Below are positions 21,433 to 28,836 of a DNA stretch of 33,972 nucleotides, piece by piece (the first letter of the stretch is position 1; every line of letters begins with the position of its first letter). The position numbers and the translations under genes are program-made. The DNA is from Nitrososphaeria archaeon (GTDB taxonomy: Archaea > Thermoproteota > Nitrososphaeria > Nitrososphaerales > JACAEJ01). Below the pieces are notes generated by a model that was not told the origin of the DNA, made no database searches, and saw only the letters and a program-made list of their open reading frames with translations. Location: the NCBI GenBank assembly GCA_029775875.1, contig JARVKD010000011.1, forward strand, positions 1 to 33,972. Direction: 5' to 3'.

Positions 21433-22395
21433 ATGAAATTGGCTATAAGTGTAAACTTGAGAGCTTTGAATATAGTAAAAGAGATGATAGAAAAGAAGGA
21501 TGAATTGGCTATAGCAGTTACAAAGGCTGAGAATGGAGCAACCATCATAGATGCAGGGATAAAAGCCAAAGGAGGTTTCATGGCTGGAAAGTATATCACA
21601 GAAATATGCTTAGGAGGATATGGTAAAGCATCTTTATGCTACTTTGATCATGATGGACTATCTTTACCTAAGATCTTTGTCTCAACAGATCATCCAGCTA
21701 TTTCACTATTAGGTTCACAGTTTGCTGGCTGGAGGATAAGTGTAGAGAAATATTTTGCCATGGGCTCTGGTCCTGCTAGAGCCATACCCATGAAGCCTAA
21801 AGAACTATATGCAAAGATAAAGTATCAGGATTCAGCAGACTCAGCAGTCATAGTCTTAGAAACCTCTGAGGAACCTCCTGTAGATGCATTGAATTACATT
21901 TCAAAAGAATGCAAAGTCAGTCCAGATAAATTATATGCAATACTCACACCAACATCAAGTGTTGCTGGCTCCACTCAGATTTCAGGAAGAATAGTGGAGA
22001 CTGGGCTGCATAGATTGGTAGAGTTAGGGTTTGATCCTCTAAAGGTTCTGTATGGTTGTGGTCAAGCGCCAATTGCTCCATCACATCCAAAGGCTACAAA
22101 AGCCATGGGAAGAACTAATGATATGCTCATGTATGGAGGCGAGACCTTCTTCATGATAGATGATGAGGATGATCAAGAGATTACAAAACTGCTTGAAAAG
22201 GCTCCATCATCATCTTCACCAGCCTATGGTCAACCTTTTTACGAAATCTTCAAGGCTGCAAACTTTGACTTTTACAAGATAGACCCTGCTCTATTCGCAC
22301 CAGCATCTATTACCATTAATAACATGAGGACTGGCAATACCTTTACTGCAGGAAAGATCAACCCAGATATTGTGAAAAAGTCTGTAGGACTCTGA
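21433..22395 (+). CDS. mch: Methenyl-tetrahydromethanopterin cyclohydrolase
   Basis: A 320-residue Mch, which closes 5-formyl-H4MPT to methenyl-H4MPT in the cytoplasm. The start ISVNLRALNIVKEMIEKKDELAIAVTKAENGATIIDAGI matches the family N-terminus, followed by GGFMAGKYITEICLGG, STDHPAISLLGSQFAGW, MGSGPARA, and CGQAPIAPSHPKATKAMGRTNDM. The open frame extends upstream to 21391, but ATG 21433 fits the family start and follows the fwdC stop by 4 bases, with AAGG at the junction. Translational coupling to fwdC is likely. Confidence 0.94.
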   Translation: MKLAISVNLRALNIVKEMIEKKDELAIAVTKAENGATIIDAGIKAKGGFMAGKYITEICLGGYGKASLCYFDHDGLSLPKIFVSTDHPAISLLGSQFAGWRISVEKYFAMGSGPARAIPMKPKELYAKIKYQDSADSAVIVLETSEEPPVDALNYISKECKVSPDKLYAILTPTSSVAGSTQISGRIVETGLHRLVELGFDPLKVLYGCGQAPIAPSHPKATKAMGRTNDMLMYGGETFFMIDDEDDQEITKLLEKAPSSSSPAYGQPFYEIFKAANFDFYKIDPALFAPASITINNMRTGNTFTAGKINPDIVKKSVGL

Positions 22396-22511
22396 ATAGT
22401 CCTTTTTACATTTTTATCATGCTCGACACACTTACACGAAGACTGTTTAAAATATTAACGAAGCGGTACTTTGAGAAAGGATATTAGTTAAGAAAAAATA
22501 GATTTTAATGA

Positions 22512-23405
22512 TTGAACTTGCCCCAAAGGATAGGATTACTTACAAGAGATCCTGAATCATGGTGCTCCAATCAGTTGCTAAAGTCTATGGTTAAGAAAGG
22601 TATCGATCCAGTATGCTTTAGCCTACCAGATTTAGTTGCCAGAGTAGCCATCAAGCCTTATGTTACAACAAAGGAAGGAATAGACTTGCTCAAGGAATTA
22701 AGTGCTATTCTAGTTCGACCTATAGGTAGAGGATCTTTAGAAGAGATCATCTTTAGATTGGATGTTCTTCGTGGATTAGAGAGAAAAGGTTTACTCATAA
22801 TCAACCCACCAAGAGCCATAGAAATCTCTGCTGATAAACATCGTTCATTGACTCTGATGGAAGAGCAGGGCATAAAAGTTCCTCCGACCATAGCTACTGA
22901 AGATACTGAAGCTGCGATGAGAGCCTTTGAAGAGTTAGGAGGAGATGTAGTAATAAAACCTATATTTGGCTCTAGAGGAATAGGCATAGGTAGAGTCAAC
23001 GATCCAGAGACTGCTTGGAGAATCTTTCATGCCTTGAGCTATACTAGACATGTATTATACATTCAAAAATTCATCCCTCACGGTACTAGAGATATAAGGC
23101 TCTTCGTGATTGGGGATAGAGTTATAGCTGCCATGTATAGAGAGGCTGATAGCTGGAAGACGAATATAGACAGAGGTGCAAAGCCAGTTCCTTTTGAACC
23201 ATCCAAAGAGCTTGAAGAATTAGCAATAAAAGTTGCCAAGACGATAGGTTGCAAAGTTGCAGGAGTGGATGTGATGGAGAGCCAAGAAGGATACATGGTG
23301 AATGAGATAAACAGCCAGCCAGGCTTTAGAGGATTACAGCTTGTAACTAAAGTCAATATTGCAGATGAGATCATAGACTATATCCTTGAGAATATACGAC
23401 GTTGA
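22512..23405 (+). CDS. mptN: RimK-family ATP-grasp ligase, MptN-like
   Basis: A 297-residue ATP-grasp ligase of the RimK/LysX/CofF/MptN group. The segment ILVRPIGRGSLEEIIFRLDVLRGLE and the following INPPRAIEISADKHRSLTLMEEQGIKVPPT are characteristic of MptN (tetrahydromethanopterin:L-glutamate ligase, which adds glutamate to H4MPT to make tetrahydrosarcinapterin). The ATP-grasp core is VVIKPIFGSRGIGIGR, then QKFIPHGTRDIRLFVIGDRVIAAMYR, and metal/ATP ligands in VMESQEGYMVNEINSQPG. It starts at TTG 22512; no ATG fits the frame. Downstream of mch (116-base gap) and near ftr and mer, the context supports coenzyme synthesis for the C1 pathway. CofF- or LysX-like activity is the main alternative. 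Confidence 0.78.
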   Translation: MNLPQRIGLLTRDPESWCSNQLLKSMVKKGIDPVCFSLPDLVARVAIKPYVTTKEGIDLLKELSAILVRPIGRGSLEEIIFRLDVLRGLERKGLLIINPPRAIEISADKHRSLTLMEEQGIKVPPTIATEDTEAAMRAFEELGGDVVIKPIFGSRGIGIGRVNDPETAWRIFHALSYTRHVLYIQKFIPHGTRDIRLFVIGDRVIAAMYREADSWKTNIDRGAKPVPFEPSKELEELAIKVAKTIGCKVAGVDVMESQEGYMVNEINSQPGFRGLQLVTKVNIADEIIDYILENIRR

Positions 23406-23431
23406 TACTTCTTTTCTGAAAATTAATTTTA

Positions 23432-23680
23432 TTAACTAGTTTTCTTTGTTTTTCTCGCTTTTTCCATGAACGTGAAGATCAGCCATGCTATCACTCCATA
23501 GATTACCCCATTAAACACTGCGGACACCAAGGTTGTTGCAGGTACCCCAAGTACTAAGTACTCAGTTCCTGGAACGCCTAATAAGCTGTAAAGCTGTATT
23601 CCCGGAGGTAGATAAACATACACTAAGGTGGCTAACAAGAATACTATGAAGACTATTAAGAACACTATTGCCCCTCTCAT
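23432..23680 (-). CDS. Small two-helix membrane protein
   Basis: An 82-residue protein with two predicted membrane helices, about residues 4-24 (IVFLIVFIVFLLATLVYVYL) and 50-71 (TLVSAVFNGVIYGVIAWLIF), joined by a loop containing PPGIQ and VPGTEY, and a basic Lys-rich C-terminus (MEKARKTKKTS). By the positive-inside rule the C-terminus is probably cytoplasmic. It lies 26 bases from the end of the mptN-like gene and precedes ftr's end on the same strand by 73 bases. I do not recognise the family and assign no function. Confidence 0.65.
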   Translation of the reverse strand: MRGAIVFLIVFIVFLLATLVYVYLPPGIQLYSLLGVPGTEYLVLGVPATTLVSAVFNGVIYGVIAWLIFTFMEKARKTKKTS

Positions 23681-23753
23681 TTCATCCCCTCATCAGCTTG
23701 GTCGATGAGCCGGATAATAACTTTTCCATAAATATTTTACCTTATCTCGCTAT

Positions 23754-24659
23754 TTAATACATCTCCAGAGCTTCTTTTAGTTTGATCTGGTATGGACCGA
23801 GTTTGCCTCCAAAGTTCACTGCAGATATCTTGACTACACCAGGCACATTCATGGCTGCCTTTACTCCTGCTGCTGTGGCTTTTTTGACAATATCTTCTGT
23901 CAAACCATTGAAGACAAGTTCGTATATGCTGTTCACATTTGGAGGGACTTTTGAGTCAGGAATAACTCCTCTCAATACAGGACAGAAAGGATGATTTGTC
24001 GATGCAGGTAGCTTATACTTCGTGGAGCCAACCTTTGACCCTGAGCGACAAATTCCACCTGGGAAGGTTAGAACAACTCCCTCGACCTTGCCCATGGCTT
24101 CAACAGCATCCTCTGATGCTTTTAGAGCAGATTTTTGACTTTCAGCCATTATTAGAAAGTTTCCACCAGCCACCGCTTTTTTCAATCCGAATCTATCCTC
24201 GATTATGAATTCTCCTTCCATGACCGGGATTCTCCATACCTTCTTTCCAAAGACCTTATCTAACTTTTCAAAGCCATCGCCAAACATTCGAATGGATTTG
24301 CCCAGTCTTGTGTATTTCTTAGCATCGGGTATACCATTGAATATTGCTGTAGTTGGGCAGGTTAGTATGCACTGACCTATTCTTGCCAGCATCTGAAACT
24401 TTAGCATAGGTAAAGTTCTATGGTAGATCTGAACGTAAACACCAGGTCTTCCATCTGGAGTCTTTTCTGGAGGCACTATCGTTCCTTCTACACCTGCCTC
24501 TGCTGGAGACATGATTATGGAAGAGGCAAAGCCTGTGGCAGTCCTACCTGCAGTCAGAGCCCATTTCTCGTTTTCAGCAGTCACTAGCATTCTACCAGCG
24601 ATCATAGGAAAGGCTTCAGCAAAAGTATCTTCAACTTCTACTTCAGGCATTTTATTCAA
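23754..24659 (-). CDS. ftr: Formylmethanofuran:tetrahydromethanopterin formyltransferase
   Basis: A 301-residue Ftr, which moves the formyl group from methanofuran to H4MPT. Family segments are VEDTFAEAFPMIAGRMLVTAEN, TAGRTATGFASSIIMSPAEAG, GRPGVYVQIYHR, RIGQCILTCPTTAIFNG, FGDGFE, GGNFLIMAES, and FPGGICRSGSKVGSTKYKLPASTNHPFCP. Length is normal (about 300). TTG 24659 or ATG 24650 could be the start, and GGTGAGGT lies just upstream. It diverges from the small-protein / mer pair, with a 51-base shared promoter region. Confidence 0.95.
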   Translation of the reverse strand: MNKMPEVEVEDTFAEAFPMIAGRMLVTAENEKWALTAGRTATGFASSIIMSPAEAGVEGTIVPPEKTPDGRPGVYVQIYHRTLPMLKFQMLARIGQCILTCPTTAIFNGIPDAKKYTRLGKSIRMFGDGFEKLDKVFGKKVWRIPVMEGEFIIEDRFGLKKAVAGGNFLIMAESQKSALKASEDAVEAMGKVEGVVLTFPGGICRSGSKVGSTKYKLPASTNHPFCPVLRGVIPDSKVPPNVNSIYELVFNGLTEDIVKKATAAGVKAAMNVPGVVKISAVNFGGKLGPYQIKLKEALEMY

Positions 24660-24710
24660 ACCTCACCTTTAAGTGACTAATGATGGCATTTAAAATATTT
24701 TCTAATAAAT

Positions 24711-25052
24711 ATGAGTAAAGCAATTAAATACTTTGAGATTCAAAATAGAAAAATAATTATAAATGCGATAAGAATGCTTAAGTTGGGGAGAAATTTGGTA
24801 GATTTTGATAAAATCGTGAGAGGAATCCCTCAAGGTTCTCTTGAAAAAGTTTCAGACGAATTGGTCAAGATTCTTCTTGGCTCTCCAAATACTGACAAGA
24901 TGCCCGAAGGGTTGGCAAAAGCTATGTTGCGTCATTGGCAGTGTGACGAACTATCATCGCCTACAGGAGTCAAAGTCCTTTTAGAAGCGTCCATGACTTT
25001 GGAGGAAGAGAAGACGAAGGCTTCTCTTCAAGCCCTGGGAGTTCAATTGTAA
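24711..25052 (+). CDS. Unknown small protein co-encoded with mer
   Basis: A 113-residue, mostly helical, soluble protein: SKAIKYFEIQNRKIIINAIRMLKLG, VRGIPQGSLEKVSDELVKILLG, then MPEGLAKAMLRHWQCDE and PTGVKVLLEASMTLEEEKTKASLQALG. I do not recognise the family. The mer ribosome binding site overlaps its stop codon and the ATG of mer is 12 bases beyond its end, so the two are almost certainly one transcript. The ATG follows a TATA-like TTTAAAATATTTT. A role in assembling, stabilising or regulating the reductase, or in F420 binding, would fit the context but is speculation. The frame is well formed and not a shadow of another gene. Confidence 0.7.
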   Translation: MSKAIKYFEIQNRKIIINAIRMLKLGRNLVDFDKIVRGIPQGSLEKVSDELVKILLGSPNTDKMPEGLAKAMLRHWQCDELSSPTGVKVLLEASMTLEEEKTKASLQALGVQL

Positions 25053-25057
25053 GGAGG
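25051..25057 (+). promoter_or_regulatory. Ribosome binding site that decides the mer start
   Basis: AAGGAGG ends 7 bases before ATG 25065, but only one base before the in-frame TTG 25059. It also overlaps the stop codon of the preceding gene. The spacing therefore selects the ATG. Confidence 0.75.
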
Positions 25058-25064
25058 TTTGAAA

Positions 25065-26057
25065 ATGCCAAAATTTGGAATAGAGTTCGTGCCAACAGAT
25101 GCGTATTGGAAGGTAGTCTATCATGCAATACAGGCTGAAAAGGCTGGCTATGATTACGTATGGATTACAGATCATTTCAACAATCGCAACGTCTACGTTT
25201 TGCTAACAAACATAGCCATCTACACAAATAGAATCAGGTTTGGACCTGGTGTTACAAATCCATACATGCTTCATCCCATAATGACGGCTCAATCCATGGC
25301 TTCTTTGAACGAAATGGCTCCAGGGAGAGTAGTATGTGGTCTAGGAACAGGTGATAAGACAACTTTAGATATGGTAGGCATTGAAAGGGCTAAGCCATTA
25401 TCTGCTGTGAAAGAGGCTGTCCAGATAATTCGAGAGATAACAGCAGGGAAGACTGTAAAGCTGGCTGGAGAAGTCTTTAAAGTGGCTGGAGCGAGGATGA
25501 ACTTCAAATCTATAAGTCGAATTCCTATATTCATTGGAGCTCAAGGACCGAAGATGCTATCTCTTGCCGCTGAAATCGGTGATGGAGTTCTCATTAATGC
25601 ATCGAACAAGAAGGATTTTGAAGATGCCATGAAATACATAAAGGAAGGCGTTGAGAAGGCTGGTAAGAAATTGCAAGACGTTGAAGTCGTTGCTGCAACT
25701 TCCTTTTCTGCGCATGAAGACATAGCGAAGGCTCAAAAGGCTGCCATTCCAGTAGTAGCATTCATAGTTGCAGGAAGCCCTGAATTGATCTTGCAGAGGC
25801 ATGGCATACCTATAGAATCAGCCAATAAGATAAGAGAAGCAATATCAAAAGGAATGTTCAAGGATGCCTTCGGAAGTGTTACACCAGAGATGATAGAAGC
25901 CTTCTCCATATCTGGCACTCCTAGTATGTGTATAGAGAAGATTGCTGAATTGGCAAAGATAGGTGTAACATTATTCATAACTGGCTCGCCCATAGGTCCC
26001 AACGTAAGAAATTCGATAAACCTCATCAGTAAAGAGATAATACCACACTTCAAATAG
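25065..26057 (+). CDS. mer: 5,10-methylenetetrahydromethanopterin reductase (F420-dependent)
   Basis: A 330-residue luciferase-like (TIM-barrel) F420 enzyme that reduces methylene-H4MPT to methyl-H4MPT with F420H2. The N-terminus MPKFGIEFVPTDAY and the segment GYDYVWITDHFNNRNVYVLLTNIAIYTNRIRFGPGVTNPYMLHP are diagnostic of Mer, followed by ALxEMAPGR-type sequence (SLNEMAPGRVVCGLGTGDKTTLD) and IGAQGPKMLSLAAEIGDGVLIN. Length fits Mer (about 320-330). ATG 25065 is chosen over TTG 25059 from ribosome-binding-site spacing. It follows a small unknown gene in one operon and completes the branch represented here by fwdC, ftr and mch. The methylene-H4MPT dehydrogenase gene is not in the window. Confidence 0.93.
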   Translation: MPKFGIEFVPTDAYWKVVYHAIQAEKAGYDYVWITDHFNNRNVYVLLTNIAIYTNRIRFGPGVTNPYMLHPIMTAQSMASLNEMAPGRVVCGLGTGDKTTLDMVGIERAKPLSAVKEAVQIIREITAGKTVKLAGEVFKVAGARMNFKSISRIPIFIGAQGPKMLSLAAEIGDGVLINASNKKDFEDAMKYIKEGVEKAGKKLQDVEVVAATSFSAHEDIAKAQKAAIPVVAFIVAGSPELILQRHGIPIESANKIREAISKGMFKDAFGSVTPEMIEAFSISGTPSMCIEKIAELAKIGVTLFITGSPIGPNVRNSINLISKEIIPHFK

Positions 26058-26190
26058 TAAGAACTCATAATACTGATGGTATTTTTGAGTAATCCTATCG
26101 GAGGATATCGAAAATTCATAACAAAGGGCAATCTTTTGGTTGAACATAAGACTTATGTAGTACTTTCAGTCTAAGTTCAACTGAATATAT

Positions 26191-26427
26191 TTGTCGGAAG
26201 AAAAGGTCAAAGTGACTAGAAAAGGACAGATAACCATACCTGTAGAATATAGAAGAAAGTATAACATAAGAGAAGGGATGAGAGTAATAGTAAAAGAAGG
26301 AGTCGATGGTATCGTCTTAAAACCAATAACTCCATTAGAAGACCTTGCTGGTATCGATGCTGGTAAGGTTAAGCTTGATGAAGCGAAAAGAAGACTTGAT
26401 AAAATGAGGGAAGAAGATAGGTATTAG
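26191..26427 (+). CDS. AbrB/SpoVT-type antitoxin (VapB-like)
   Basis: A 78-residue protein with an N-terminal AbrB/MazE swapped-hairpin DNA-binding domain: KVTRKGQITIPVEYRRKYNIREGMRVIVKEG. A charged C-terminal tail (DEAKRRLDKMREEDRY) is of the kind that wraps the toxin in VapBC pairs. It starts at TTG 26191; no other start fits. The PIN-domain toxin gene follows after 2 bases, so the pair is one operon and probably autoregulated. Confidence 0.87.
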   Translation: MSEEKVKVTRKGQITIPVEYRRKYNIREGMRVIVKEGVDGIVLKPITPLEDLAGIDAGKVKLDEAKRRLDKMREEDRY

Positions 26428-26429
26428 AC

Positions 26430-26828
26430 ATGACTCTAACCATAGATACTCGCTTTTTCCTTACACATCTCTTGGCCGACTCAGAGGAGCTTAGAAGAAG
26501 CACAAAGGAGAGGCTCATTCAACTTAAAAAGGTTGGTGGGATCGTGCCGACAATAGTATTGCACGAAGTCTACAACTTCGTTTGCCAGCATGTAGGTAAA
26601 GATGTAGCTGAGATGCGGGTGAAATCTATCTTAGGAGAAGAGTTTAGAATTGTAGAGCTAAATACTAGCATAGCCATAAACTCCGCCCGCCTTAAATACA
26701 AGTATAGAGGTTTGCCTACTGCTGACGCAATAATTGCAGCAACATCTATTGAGCTAAAATCTACACGCATAATTTCAGACGATCCACATTTTGAGCAGAT
26801 CAAGGAAGTTAAGACTGAATGGATATGA
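26430..26828 (+). CDS. PIN-domain ribonuclease toxin (VapC-like)
   Basis: A 132-residue PIN domain. The acidic metal-binding residues are visible: Asp6 in LTIDTRFF, Glu in VLHEVYNF, Asp in LPTADAIIAAT, and Asp in IISDDPHF. VapC toxins are Mg-dependent RNases that cut tRNA or rRNA until bound by their antitoxin. It follows the AbrB-type antitoxin gene by 2 bases. The pair lies between mer and an aKMT-like gene. All four acidic positions are present, so there is no sign of inactivation. Confidence 0.87.
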   Translation: MTLTIDTRFFLTHLLADSEELRRSTKERLIQLKKVGGIVPTIVLHEVYNFVCQHVGKDVAEMRVKSILGEEFRIVELNTSIAINSARLKYKYRGLPTADAIIAATSIELKSTRIISDDPHFEQIKEVKTEWI

Positions 26829-26899
26829 TAAGAATAAAACACGCTTTAAGTAATGACAGACATCCAGAAAAATATAATCTGATCAATTCTTTCGACGAA

Positions 26900-27433
26900 T
26901 CAAAAGATTTCGGGTAGCCTATGTCCTATCTCAGGATGAGGGATTTTACTACTTTGTGGCACAAAAATCTTTGCAGGGTCGAAGATGTATAAATATATAT
27001 TATGCCCTATAGGATCATCTTTAACTATCTTTGTTGGCTTCCAGCCTCTTATTTCATAGTCATGGGATACAACGCGAGTACCTATTTTCAACTCTTTCTC
27101 AAGTTTCGGTCTTAACTTTTCATTAGCTAAAACATTCAGGTAAAGAGTGACAATGTCAGCGTTGGATATGTTCACATTGAAGAAGTCTTCGTTTATTATC
27201 TTTATCCTGCTTTCCAAGTTTAACCTCTTTACTTCATCCATGGATCTTTTGAAAAGGTCTTGACGAATCTCTATCCCTATACATCTCAACTGAAATTCTT
27301 TTGCTGCCATGATGAGTATCCTACCATCCCCTGAACCCAGATCGTAAAGAATTTCGTCAGGCTTAGGCTCAGCCAATTGAAGCATCTTTCTGACTACATA
27401 GGTAGGGGATTCAACGAAGGGCGATACGTTCAT
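26900..27433 (-). CDS. aKMT-like protein-lysine methyltransferase
   Basis: A 177-residue class I AdoMet methyltransferase. The SAM-binding motif is ILYDLGSGDGRILIMAAKEF, followed by CIGIEIRQDLF (acidic end of strand 2), INEDFFNV, and ADIVTLYLNVLANEKLRPKLEKELKIGTRVVSHDYEIRGWKPTK. This last stretch is close to the Sulfolobus aKMT family of broad-specificity protein-lysine methyltransferases, which methylate chromatin and other proteins in Crenarchaeota. The start PFVESPTYVVRKMLQLA also matches that family. The short C-terminal extension (IFDPAKIFVPQSSKIPHPEIG) is extra. It is a single gene with no operon partner. Similarity is by recognition, not by search. Confidence 0.75.
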   Translation of the reverse strand: MNVSPFVESPTYVVRKMLQLAEPKPDEILYDLGSGDGRILIMAAKEFQLRCIGIEIRQDLFKRSMDEVKRLNLESRIKIINEDFFNVNISNADIVTLYLNVLANEKLRPKLEKELKIGTRVVSHDYEIRGWKPTKIVKDDPIGHNIYLYIFDPAKIFVPQSSKIPHPEIGHRLPEIF

Positions 27434-27575
27434 AAATGGAACTTTAATACATCATATATAAGAATTTTAATTTCAAGGCGAAGCTTCAAGGAGAATTCTT
27501 TGTAGTCAAGTATGACTCATAGGTTAGAGAGAATCCTCGAATTACTCGATCAGATTTAAAATTAAATAAAGAGAT

Positions 27576-28685
27576 TTAGGTCTGCCTTAAACGCCTATCC
27601 AACTTTTCACAAATCTCGTCAAAGACTGTTAGGAGAGACCAGCCTTCTGCAGTGACTGCCATCATACTCGAAGGAGCATACGCTCTCGCCTTCACTGTGA
27701 ATCTCTTTCTCTCCCCTGTTACTGAACTTACCTTTCCATGCACTACAATTTCTTGCAGGTCTGGGTGCATCTTCCATCCTCTTCTTGCAACTCTCTCAAT
27801 CTTTCTTTTGGCTGATTGCATCAGTCCTTCATCTTGATCCTTGAACCCAACGATATAGACTGGTATCTGAATCATGGGTCTGAATTCTAACAAAAGAGAT
27901 ATGATATCTCTTGGAGTTATTATCCCAATAGGCTTATGCCTTTCTACAACCAAGGAATAGCTCTTTTTACGATTTATCATCTCATGAACTACATCCAGTA
28001 TGGGTGTTCTTCTTGTCACGTGAAGAGGATTACTATCTGTAAGTCCTTTTATTCCCATCTCTAGGAGTTTAATCCTCTTTCCTACCTTCTCTCCAATCTT
28101 CATGCTTTCACGTGGCTTGACAAAATACCAAACCAGATCTTTGGCTGTAATCAATCCCTTGAGCTTCCCTTCTTGATCAACCAGAGGGACGTGGCTAATT
28201 CCATTTCTGAGCATTATACTTCTTACTACTCCTATTGAAGAATCTGGGCTAACAGTAACTAGGTTTTCGACCATCAAATCCTCTGATAAGAATATCTTCA
28301 AATCGTCACAATCCGCCATCTTCTCCAAGATCTTTGTTTGCCTAACAACGCCCACAACAGACTCATTCTCCACAACTGGCAGTATCCTAATCCTATTGTG
28401 CACCAACTTTGATGAAGCATCATAGATAGGAGTACTAGAAGTTATGCTAGGAGGCCTAAATGAGATTTTGGAAACAGAAGTCCTTTCAGGATGAGTTACT
28501 TTTAACACATCCCTTACAGTTACAAGTTTTGGAGGATGATCATTTGTGACAAGAGCTTCATAGCTTCCAGAATTCTGAAGAAGGGATATTAGCTTCGATA
28601 TAATATCAGAATGTAAAACACTTGGATAATCTACTTCAATGACTTCTATGACAGGAGAATGTGCAAACGCTTTAAGGTCAGGCAT
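27576..28685 (-). CDS. Four-CBS-domain protein with C-terminal HPF-like (S30AE) domain
   Basis: A 369-residue fusion. Residues about 8-275 hold four CBS motifs, recognisable from repeats such as RIRILPVVENESVVGVVRQTKILEKM, GISHVPLVDQEGKLKGLITAKDLV and KKSYSLVVERHKPIGIITPRDII. CBS pairs bind adenine nucleotides and act as energy sensors. Residues about 290-369 (AKRKIERVARRGWKMHPDLQEIVVHGKVSSVTG, then RFTVKARAYAPSSMMAVTAEGWSLLTVFDEICEKLDRRLRQT) have the pattern of the hibernation-promoting factor / RaiA domain, which binds the small ribosomal subunit. The fusion suggests nucleotide-gated ribosome hibernation, as an inference. Single gene, ATG 28685. Confidence 0.82.
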   Translation of the reverse strand: MPDLKAFAHSPVIEVIEVDYPSVLHSDIISKLISLLQNSGSYEALVTNDHPPKLVTVRDVLKVTHPERTSVSKISFRPPSITSSTPIYDASSKLVHNRIRILPVVENESVVGVVRQTKILEKMADCDDLKIFLSEDLMVENLVTVSPDSSIGVVRSIMLRNGISHVPLVDQEGKLKGLITAKDLVWYFVKPRESMKIGEKVGKRIKLLEMGIKGLTDSNPLHVTRRTPILDVVHEMINRKKSYSLVVERHKPIGIITPRDIISLLLEFRPMIQIPVYIVGFKDQDEGLMQSAKRKIERVARRGWKMHPDLQEIVVHGKVSSVTGERKRFTVKARAYAPSSMMAVTAEGWSLLTVFDEICEKLDRRLRQT

Positions 28686-28836
28686 ACTTCTTTAACAGAC
28701 TGCTAATCTCATAAATGTTGCTGATTTTGATGCTCACTTCATCTTTGATATATGGCTTTGACTATAGATATGAATTGGCTTAACGAGTTACATCAATATT
28801 TTTCATATATAAATCATTGAATTCTTGATGATCACT

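Noticed and set aside
25733-26131. 132-residue minus-strand ORF over mer
   Set aside because: It is antisense to a clear mer gene with no independent similarity.
27511-27558. 15-codon ATG frame between methyltransferase and CBS genes
   Set aside because: It is too short, lacks a well-placed ribosome binding site and has no recognisable motif.
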